The notes under the pieces are model-generated. The model was given only the letters and a program-made list of their open reading frames with translations. It was not told the DNA's origin and searched no databases. Shown piece by piece: positions 33,909 to 39,193 of a DNA stretch of 39,193 nt. A program made the position numbers and the translations under genes. The stretch spans positions 1 to 39,193 of the forward strand of contig CAMRSM010000033.1 in the NCBI GenBank assembly GCA_947053345.1, written 5' to 3'. Every line of letters starts with the position of its first letter. Positions within the stretch are counted from its first letter, which is position 1. The stretch is from an uncultured Lachnospiraceae bacterium (GTDB lineage: Bacteria; Bacillota; Clostridia; Lachnospirales; Lachnospiraceae).

Positions 33909-34598
33909 TCAAACAAGCCTCGTGCCGCACTCCTCACAAAAGCGCGCGTCCGCAGGGAGCTGTATCCCGCAGGACGGACACCTTCTTGAAACAGGGCGCT
34001 GCATTTCCAGCCCCTGCCCACACTTAATACAAAAATGATTATTCTTGTCATTCAGGGCACCGCAGCAGCCGCACAGAACCGTGTGGTCATCTGCCTCCTC
34101 TACCGGGTCGATCCTTGTGCCGCAGTCCCCACAAAATACCGTCTCATCGTCCACGATATTCTCGCAATTCGGGCAGTAACGGATTCCCTTAAGGCGCAAA
34201 ACCGCAAGATAGTTGTCATGGATCCTGTCATTGATCTTGTTCAGCTTTTCCACCGCCGCCGTGATCGCGAGCTCGTACCCTGCCGGTTTCTCGTAAAAAT
34301 TCTGTCCGATCTCCGTGTAAAGGGGGGCAAATGATTTTTTCAGTTCCTCATTCTCCGCTTCAAGCACCGCAACCTGTCCGGCTTCCGGTGATGCCGTTCC
34401 GGGCTTCCCTGCCGCCTCCGGTTCGGGCGTTTTAACCGGATCCGGGCCACAGGCAGATCCCCCTGCGGTTTCCGTCCCCTCAGTCTCTTCCGTTACCGCG
34501 CCGCTTTCCGCAATATCGCCTGCACCTATGCACGCGGATCCTTCCTTCACTATGTCAGTAGCACCGACAATCTCAACTGTCCCGTTTTCCTCCCCCAT
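33909..34598 (-). CDS. Protein with three zinc ribbons
   Basis: A 229-residue cytoplasmic protein. The first ~80 residues are acidic, rich in Gly, Thr and Pro, and probably disordered. A short helical segment (about 80-135) follows, then three CxxC...CxxC zinc ribbons: CPNCENIVDDETVFCGDC, CGCCGALNDKNNHFCIKC and CPSCGIQLPADARFCEEC. GGGAGG lies 10 nt before the ATG. It follows the PocR signalling gene by about 50 bp and may be in its operon. The function is unknown; such ribbons commonly mediate protein contacts. Confidence 0.82.
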   Translation of the reverse strand: MGEENGTVEIVGATDIVKEGSACIGAGDIAESGAVTEETEGTETAGGSACGPDPVKTPEPEAAGKPGTASPEAGQVAVLEAENEELKKSFAPLYTEIGQNFYEKPAGYELAITAAVEKLNKINDRIHDNYLAVLRLKGIRYCPNCENIVDDETVFCGDCGTRIDPVEEADDHTVLCGCCGALNDKNNHFCIKCGQGLEMQRPVSRRCPSCGIQLPADARFCEECGTRLV

Positions 34599-34650
34599 AG
34601 ACCGAAACCTCCCGCTCTCATTTTACGCTGCCGTCCAGCAACACAAGCCA

Positions 34651-35427
34651 TCATCTGTTCGCATTCATCTTCTGGACGGATGTATAAATATCCGATGCAA
34701 GCTGCTGGATATCCTTATAAATCACACCGGACTGCTTCGAGAGGTCGCCCATCTGTGAAGCAACAACTGCGAAACCCGCCCCGAGGGCACCTGCACGCCC
34801 CGCCTCAATGGATGCGTTGAGCGCAAGGATGTTCTGCTTCGAGGCAATCTTTTCAAGCGCTTTTGTCTTTGCGTTGATCGTGCCCACCATCGTTGTCGTC
34901 ACACCGAGTTCCTCATCTATGACCTTGGTTCTCGTGCGGTTTTTAAACTTTTCATACTCAAAATTTACAAAATAATTCACCATGAAATCAAGCATCTTCG
35001 CTGCGGCATAAATTGCTCTTTCCGAGCGGACCGGCACCCTTTTTACCGCCGCCACATAATCACGCTCCGCAATGCCAAGCTCCCTCGCAACCGCCGCAAA
35101 CTTCTCCTCGTCCGGCTCCGCCGGAAGAACCTGGCCGCCGACCATCGCGCCAAGCTTCTCGCCTTCCACAATGATATCACAGGAAAACTCCATCAGACCC
35201 GCGTGACAGCGGTATGTACCGGTACATTCATTATCACATTTTGTACAGCGGCGAAGCCCTTCCTTTGAACCGCGCGTATACCTCGCGCAAAAATCCGTAA
35301 AATTACTTCCCTCTGTAATATAATTCCCCTTATTGTCCACAGCGATGGCTGCAAGCCCTGTTGCATCGGAAAATTGGTTCTGTATATCCTGCAACAGCTT
35401 AAAATCCAAAAAATCCTTTAATTCCAT
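34651..35427 (-). CDS. PocR-domain soluble chemoreceptor-like signalling protein
   Basis: 258 residues from ATG 35427 (AGAGG 8 nt upstream); the open frame extends to 35604 without support. Residues 1-165 are a PocR sensor domain (LLQDIQNQFSDATGLAAIAVD, the Cys-rich CTKCDNECTGTYRCHAG, IIVEGEKLGAMVGGQVLP). Residues about 185-258 hold a short methyl-accepting chemotaxis signalling segment (NILALNASIEAGRAGALGAGFAVVASQMGDLSKQS). There is no membrane segment. PocR domains are thought to bind small hydrocarbon derivatives. It is divergent from ptb-buk, so it may report a fermentation metabolite (inferred). Confidence 0.85.
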   Translation of the reverse strand: MELKDFLDFKLLQDIQNQFSDATGLAAIAVDNKGNYITEGSNFTDFCARYTRGSKEGLRRCTKCDNECTGTYRCHAGLMEFSCDIIVEGEKLGAMVGGQVLPAEPDEEKFAAVARELGIAERDYVAAVKRVPVRSERAIYAAAKMLDFMVNYFVNFEYEKFKNRTRTKVIDEELGVTTTMVGTINAKTKALEKIASKQNILALNASIEAGRAGALGAGFAVVASQMGDLSKQSGVIYKDIQQLASDIYTSVQKMNANR

Positions 35428-35598
35428 CACATTTACCTCTTTCTCACACTTTTTCTGGTTGATGTACTTTGTCCGTGTTACTAACGCGCAATACATGTTC
35501 TCATTATAACATGGAGGAGGCTGTTTTTCAATATACTCTGTTTCATTTATCACATAATATTTTAAAGATTTTTGTAGAGAATCCAAAACAATCTTCCA

Positions 35599-35627
35599 TT
35601 GCATTTTCTGGGAAATAGTGTTATTAT
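35599..35627 (+). promoter_or_regulatory. Possible ptb-buk promoter
   Basis: TTGCAT (35599-35604), 17 bp, TATTAT (35622-35627). The -35 is poor. It gives a leader of about 185 nt containing GC-rich inverted segments (35735-35795) but no riboswitch I recognise. Confidence 0.4.
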
Positions 35628-35818
35628 TTTTAACAATGAGGAATCCGGGGTCACACCCTGATTTCCGTCCCCGGTTCTGCCCAGACCCAAACTTTCGGGA
35701 ACAGGGTACCGGAATCTATTTGCGTGAGAAGCCGCGCCTGCACCATACTTTAAGCCTACGGCGCGTTTGCACTTGCCGCGCAAAAATACAATAATTTTTA
35801 AGAAAAGGGGAAATGAAA

Positions 35819-36730
35819 ATGAGCAAGGGATTTGACGAACTGATCGCAATCACGGGGAGCATGAAAAAAGTTGCCGTCGCGGCGGCACAGGACGCTCCGA
35901 TCTTGGAGGCAGTAAAGGCTGCAAAGGAGCGCGGCATCGCGGATGCGATCCTTGTCGGGGACGCAGACAAAATCAATGAAATTGCCGCCGAACTTAAAAT
36001 GGACCTGTCCGGCTACGAGGTCATTGACGTAAAGGATACGATTGAAGCTGCACACACTGCAGTTGCCCTCGTACATGACGGAAAAGCGGATATGTACATG
36101 AAAGGCCTGATCGACACAAAGAATTTCCTGAAGAGCGTGCTGGACAAGGAAGTCGGACTGCGCACCGGAAAGCCGCTGTCCCATGTTGCCGTATTTGAAC
36201 TGCCGGGCATCGACCGCCTGCTCTTTTTATCGGATGTGGCATTCATCCCGTACCCGACGCTGGAGGACAAGAAAGCGATCATCGAACACACCGTCGCCGT
36301 TGCGCATGCCTGTGGCATTGAATGCCCGAAGGTTGCACCGGTTGCCGCGGTTGAGGTCGTAAACCCGAAGATGCAGGTCACAGTAGATGCCGAGGAACTG
36401 ACCCGGTTGAATGACGCAGGGGAGATCACGGGCTGCATTATCGACGGGCCGCTTTCCTTCGACCTGGCGATCGACCCGGAGGCTGCAAAGCACAAAAATG
36501 CAGAGAACCGCAAGATTGTCGGCGACGCGGACGTGATCTTGTTCCCGGACATCCACGCGGGCAACCTGATGTATAAGGCGCTCGTCCATCTGACCAAATG
36601 CAAGAACGGCTGCATCTTAACCGGCACAAAGGCTCCTGTCATCCTGACAAGCCGTTCCGACACGTTTGAGACGAAGGTAAACTCCATCGCACTCGCCGCG
36701 GTTGTCGCGCATAATTTAAAGCAGCAGTAA
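35819..36730 (+). CDS. ptb: Phosphate butyryltransferase
   Basis: A 303-residue phosphotransacylase converting butyryl-CoA and phosphate to butyryl-phosphate and CoA. Family features include VAAAQDAPILEAVKAAKERGIADAILVGD near the N-terminus, HDGKADMYMKGLIDT, AIDPEAAKHKN (active-site region) and DVILFPDIHAGNLMYKAL. The length and the downstream kinase favour Ptb over phosphate acetyltransferase. GGGG lies 8 nt before ATG 35819; an ATG at 35813 is in frame. It forms an operon with the 63-residue gene and buk. Confidence 0.93.
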   Translation: MSKGFDELIAITGSMKKVAVAAAQDAPILEAVKAAKERGIADAILVGDADKINEIAAELKMDLSGYEVIDVKDTIEAAHTAVALVHDGKADMYMKGLIDTKNFLKSVLDKEVGLRTGKPLSHVAVFELPGIDRLLFLSDVAFIPYPTLEDKKAIIEHTVAVAHACGIECPKVAPVAAVEVVNPKMQVTVDAEELTRLNDAGEITGCIIDGPLSFDLAIDPEAAKHKNAENRKIVGDADVILFPDIHAGNLMYKALVHLTKCKNGCILTGTKAPVILTSRSDTFETKVNSIALAAVVAHNLKQQ

Positions 36731-36763
36731 CCGCTTCCGGCCATACTTGGGAGGGAGGTTAAA

Positions 36764-36955
36764 ATGCTTGACACCGTTTTCGAATTGGCTTTGGATGCAG
36801 TAACGGAAATTGTAGAAGCTGTTCTGACAAAGAAAATCCGGAACAAAAAAGCCGCAGCTGATAAAACAACAGAAAAGACCGGCAGGGAGCCACAAACCTG
36901 TCCAAAAAGCTCCATTGGCGGCGAAGAACCGGAAAATACCGGAAACGCAAAGTAA
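36764..36955 (+). CDS. Small 63-aa protein between ptb and buk
   Basis: No family recognised. GGGAGGGAGG lies about 6 nt before the ATG, so it is almost certainly translated. The N-terminal ~25 residues ([20 protein letters not shown]) form an amphipathic helix; the rest is charged and probably disordered. It sits 33 bp after ptb and ends about 45 bp before buk. It could be an assembly or regulatory factor for the Ptb-Buk pair or an unrelated micro-protein. Confidence 0.65.
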   Translation: MLDTVFELALDAVTEIVEAVLTKKIRNKKAAADKTTEKTGREPQTCPKSSIGGEEPENTGNAK

Positions 36956-37001
36956 GATGAAGCAGTACAATAACAAATATCACAGGAGGGAAATCATCCT
37001 A

Positions 37002-38069
37002 ATGTCCATCAAAAGCTTGATCATCAACCCGGGCTCCACCTCCACCAAGATCGGTGTATTCGAGGACGAGACCCTGTTGTTCGAGGAAACCCTGCGTCAC
37101 TCCACTGAGGAGATTGCGCGTTACGCCACGATCGTTGACCAGAAGGATTTCCGCAAAAACATCATTGTTTCTTTATTAAAAGAGAAAGATTTTGATATCA
37201 ATTCACTGAATGTTGTTGTCGGCAGGGGCGGCATGTTAAAGCCGATTGTCTCCGGCACTTACGCGGTGAGCGACGCGCTGCTCGCCGACCTGAAAGTAGG
37301 CGTGCAGGGACAGCATGCTTCGAACCTCGGCGGTATCTTAGCAAGGGAAATCGGGGATTCGATCGGTGTACCGTCCTATATTGTTGACCCGGTCGTTGTG
37401 GACGAGCTGATGCCGTCCGCCAGATATTCCGGTGTCCCGGAACTTCCGCGCGTCAGCATTTTCCATGCATTAAACCAGAAAGCAGTCGCAAAGCGCTACG
37501 CCAAAGAAGCGGGAAAGCCATATGAATCTCTCCGCCTGATTGTCGTGCATATGGGCGGCGGTGTTTCCGTCGGTGCGCACATTGACGGCAGGGTTGTGGA
37601 TGTGTTCAACGCCCTTGACGGCGATGGCGCATTCTCCCCGGAACGTGCGGGTGCAGTCCCTTCCGGTGCGCTTGTCAAAATGTGCTTCTCCGGCAAATAC
37701 ACAGAGAAGGAAGTTTACAAAAAACTCGTTGGGAACGGCGGTTTCAACGCATACCTTGGCACGAATGACATGCGCAATGTCGAGAAGATGGTGGATGAGG
37801 GCAATGAGGATGCGGCTGCGCTGCGCGAAGCATTCCTGCTCCAGGTTTCCAAAGATATCGGCTCAATGGCATGCGTGCTTGAAGGCAAGGTCGACCGGAT
37901 CATTGTGACCGGCGGCATCGCATACGACAAGTACGTTGTCGGCGAACTTGAAAAACGCGCCGGGTTTATCGCGCCGTTTACCATATATCCGGGTGAGGAT
38001 GAACTGCTCGCACTCGCGCAGGGAGCACTGCGCGTGATGAACGGCGAGGAGAAAGCAATGGAGTATTAA
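37002..38069 (+). CDS. buk: Butyrate kinase
   Basis: A 355-residue acetate-kinase-family enzyme converting butyryl-phosphate and ADP to butyrate and ATP. ASKHA-fold phosphate loops are visible: [17 protein letters not shown] (N-terminus), [42 protein letters not shown] and [11 protein letters not shown]. The length is normal for Buk. AGGAGGG lies about 11 nt before ATG 37002; an open frame from 36915 overlaps the small gene and is not the start. It is the last gene of the operon, ending at a strong terminator. Confidence 0.95.
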   Translation: MSIKSLIINPGSTSTKIGVFEDETLLFEETLRHSTEEIARYATIVDQKDFRKNIIVSLLKEKDFDINSLNVVVGRGGMLKPIVSGTYAVSDALLADLKVGVQGQHASNLGGILAREIGDSIGVPSYIVDPVVVDELMPSARYSGVPELPRVSIFHALNQKAVAKRYAKEAGKPYESLRLIVVHMGGGVSVGAHIDGRVVDVFNALDGDGAFSPERAGAVPSGALVKMCFSGKYTEKEVYKKLVGNGGFNAYLGTNDMRNVEKMVDEGNEDAAALREAFLLQVSKDIGSMACVLEGKVDRIIVTGGIAYDKYVVGELEKRAGFIAPFTIYPGEDELLALAQGALRVMNGEEKAMEY

Positions 38070-38097
38070 ACCGGGAGGCAAAACCTTTAAAAACGAA

Positions 38098-38133
38098 GAA
38101 CAAAGCGGGGTTTCTAATCCCGCTTTGTTCTTA
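38098..38133 (+). terminator. Terminator after buk
   Basis: GAACAAAGCGGG (38098-38109) pairs perfectly with CCCGCTTTGTTC (38119-38130), followed by TTATT. Confidence 0.9.
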
Positions 38134-38168
38134 TTCTCTAAAACCCTGACCAGAAGGAGGGAATCCAC

Positions 38169-38618
38169 ATGCCACGCGACCCTGCCGCTGTCTCGAAAAA
38201 TATGAGCAAAATCCGCAGTAAGGACACCTCCATTGAGTTGCTGCTGCGCAAAGCCCTATGGCACAGGGGCTACCGCTACCGCAAAAATTACAAGGCGCTG
38301 CCCGGTTCCCCCGATATCGTCCTGACGAAACATAAAATTGCCGTTTTCTGCGACAGCGAATTTTTCCACGGGAAGGATTGGGAGATTCTCAAACTGCGCC
38401 TTGAAAAGGGGAATAACCCGGATTTCTGGATCAAAAAAATCGAGCGCAACTGCAAAAGGGATTGGGAAAATGATAAAAAACTGCTGTATCTGGGCTACAC
38501 GGTTATCCATCTCTGGGGGCAGGATATCAAAAAACATACGGATGAATGCGTGAAAGCAATCGAAGACGCTATTTGGGACGATAAGATTGAAACATTTCCG
38601 GACGAATATCCCGATTGA
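38169..38618 (+). CDS. vsr: Very short patch repair (Vsr) endonuclease
   Basis: A 149-residue nicking endonuclease that repairs T:G mismatches arising from deaminated 5-methylcytosine. Family features: SKNMSKIRSKDTSIELLLRKALWHRGYRYRKN, then GSPDIVLTKHKIAVFCDSEFFHGKDW (catalytic Asp in SPDIV, and His), NPDFWIKKIERN and YTVIHLWGQDI. AGAAGGAGG precedes the ATG. Vsr genes usually adjoin a cytosine methyltransferase, but here none is adjacent. The only one in the window is the island fusion about 28 kb away. Terminators flank it on both sides, so it is monocistronic. Confidence 0.92.
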   Translation: MPRDPAAVSKNMSKIRSKDTSIELLLRKALWHRGYRYRKNYKALPGSPDIVLTKHKIAVFCDSEFFHGKDWEILKLRLEKGNNPDFWIKKIERNCKRDWENDKKLLYLGYTVIHLWGQDIKKHTDECVKAIEDAIWDDKIETFPDEYPD

Positions 38619-38622
38619 CCAC

Positions 38623-38645
38623 GGGGCTGTATAAACAGCCCCGTT
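38623..38645. terminator. Terminator between vsr and the edge gene
   Basis: GGGGCTGT (38623-38630) pairs with ACAGCCCC (38635-38642), followed by GTTT. It serves vsr and may also serve the convergent edge gene. Confidence 0.7.
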
Positions 38646-38672
38646 TCCTCATTCATACATATTAAATATCAC

Positions 38673-39193
38673 CTACTCGCCCGTCCGCTTTCCGCCATCC
38701 TCTGCTTTTGTATCCTGACCGCCGATCTGCGACGCTCCGCCCTGCGCTCCGGCATCCATGTTCTTACCTGTGGATTTTCCGGGCTGTTCGTTCTCCGGGC
38801 TTTTGCCCCCATCCGTCCCGCCTCCCTGCGGCGGCGGGGTTGAATCCATGTTTTCGGCAGGTTTTCCGCCGTTTCCCGTGGGCTTTCCAGGTATTCCGGT
38901 ATTTTCGCCATCCGGATTTCCGGAAACCGTCCCGTCGGCTGAATCAAGGGTACTTTTACCGCCCGGTTCAGAAGTGGTATGTCCGTTCCCATCCCCGGTT
39001 CCGTCCCCGTCCTGTCCCGGCTCATCCGCTTCCCCATTTCCGGTTCCGTCCCCGTCCTGTCCCGGCTCATCCGCTTCCCCATTCCCGGTCTCGTCCCCGT
39101 CCTGTCCCGGCTCATCCGCTTCCCCATTCCCGGTCTCATCCCCGTCCTGTCCCGGCTCATCCGCTTCCCCATTCCCGGTCTCGTCCCCGTCCT
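38673..39193 (-). CDS. 3' end of a low-complexity acidic protein, partial
   Basis: A minus-strand frame is open from the window edge to TAG 38673-38675, about 173 codons with no start in view. It reads tandem DEPGQDGDETGNGEA-like units, then a Gly/Asp/Asn/Pro-rich tail (HTTSEPGGKSTLDSADG, MDSTPPPQGGGTDGGKSP) ending in DGGKRTGE. Low charge complexity and repeats suggest an extracellular linker or stalk of a surface protein whose functional domains lie beyond the edge. The competing frame with ATG codons over the same bases encodes Arg-rich sequence and is a shadow. Confidence 0.65.
   Translation of the reverse strand, partial: DGDETGNGEADEPGQDGDETGNGEADEPGQDGDETGNGEADEPGQDGDGTGNGEADEPGQDGDGTGDGNGHTTSEPGGKSTLDSADGTVSGNPDGENTGIPGKPTGNGGKPAENMDSTPPPQGGGTDGGKSPENEQPGKSTGKNMDAGAQGGASQIGGQDTKAEDGGKRTGE
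38995..39193. repeat. 45-bp tandem repeats, four full units plus a partial
   Basis: Units start at 38995, 39040, 39085, 39130 and 39175 (cut by the window edge) and are nearly identical. 45 bp is a multiple of three, so unit number can change without breaking the reading frame. Confidence 0.92.

Noticed and set aside
36013-36915. 300-aa minus-strand frame
   Set aside because: Antisense to ptb and the 63-residue gene; Ser/Ala/Thr-rich shadow without a start signal.
38669-39172. 167-aa frame with MGKRMSRDRTG repeats
   Set aside because: Arg-rich shadow. The neighbouring frame on the same strand gives acidic Gly-rich repeats typical of surface linkers and stays open to the edge.

Overview
The window looks like the chromosome of an anaerobic, fermentative, Gram-positive gut-type clostridium, most likely a Lachnospiraceae relative. 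It carries pyruvate formate-lyase with its activase, the Ptb-Buk butyrate branch, PerR with a rubredoxin-first (reverse) rubrerythrin, MacB-type ABC exporters with lipoprotein adaptors, strong GGAGG ribosome sites and TTGACA/TATAAT promoters. Most of the backbone is moderately GC-rich. The segment from about 5.66 to 12.34 kb is clearly AT-rich and behaves as an inserted island. Family assignments are by motif reading only.

Layout. 0.1-3.4 kb (minus): an FtsX-type permease and a NarL-type two-component pair. 3.5-3.83 kb: three tandem ~112-bp units, each with three hairpins and compensatory changes between units. 4.0-4.9 kb (plus): two small genes of unknown function. 4.9-5.45 kb (minus): Ogt alkyltransferase. 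5.5-12.5 kb: a restriction-modification/defence island flanked by 124-bp direct repeats (123/124 identical). The repeats are the 3' end of the M28 peptidase gene that the island interrupts. The island operon reads small unknown protein, fused cytosine methyltransferase-HaeIII-like endonuclease, DUF262 protein and HEPN protein. An IS630-family element sits between the operon's best promoter and its first gene. 12.3-13.6 kb: M28 peptidase with a replaced C-terminus.

14.3-18.0 kb (plus): a GNAT acetyltransferase; an archaeal-type aspartyl-tRNA synthetase preceded by a leader-peptide attenuator; PerR; reverse rubrerythrin. 18.4-21.6 kb (plus): pflB and pflA. 21.8-22.3 kb (minus): a Cu/Zn superoxide dismutase-like protein. 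22.4-30.4 kb (minus): one export operon of three adaptors, a 936-residue permease and two ATPases, the last ATPase carrying a C-terminal AbrB-like domain. 30.5-31.8 kb (plus): an aldo/keto reductase with a structured 5' leader. 31.9-35.4 kb (minus): a surface LamG protein, a zinc-ribbon protein and a PocR-domain signalling protein. 35.8-38.1 kb (plus): ptb, a 63-residue protein and buk. 38.2-38.6 kb (plus): a Vsr endonuclease. 38.67 kb to the edge (minus): the 3' end of a low-complexity protein with in-frame 45-bp repeats.

How it fits together. PFL makes acetyl-CoA and formate from pyruvate, and Ptb/Buk turn butyryl-CoA into butyrate and ATP. PerR, rubrerythrin and the SOD-like protein form an oxygen-stress set around the oxygen-sensitive glycyl-radical enzyme. 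The two MacB-like systems suggest export of peptides or antimicrobials. The most unusual part is the defence island: a methyltransferase-nuclease fusion with DUF262 and HEPN partners, inserted with a long target duplication and no visible recombinase.
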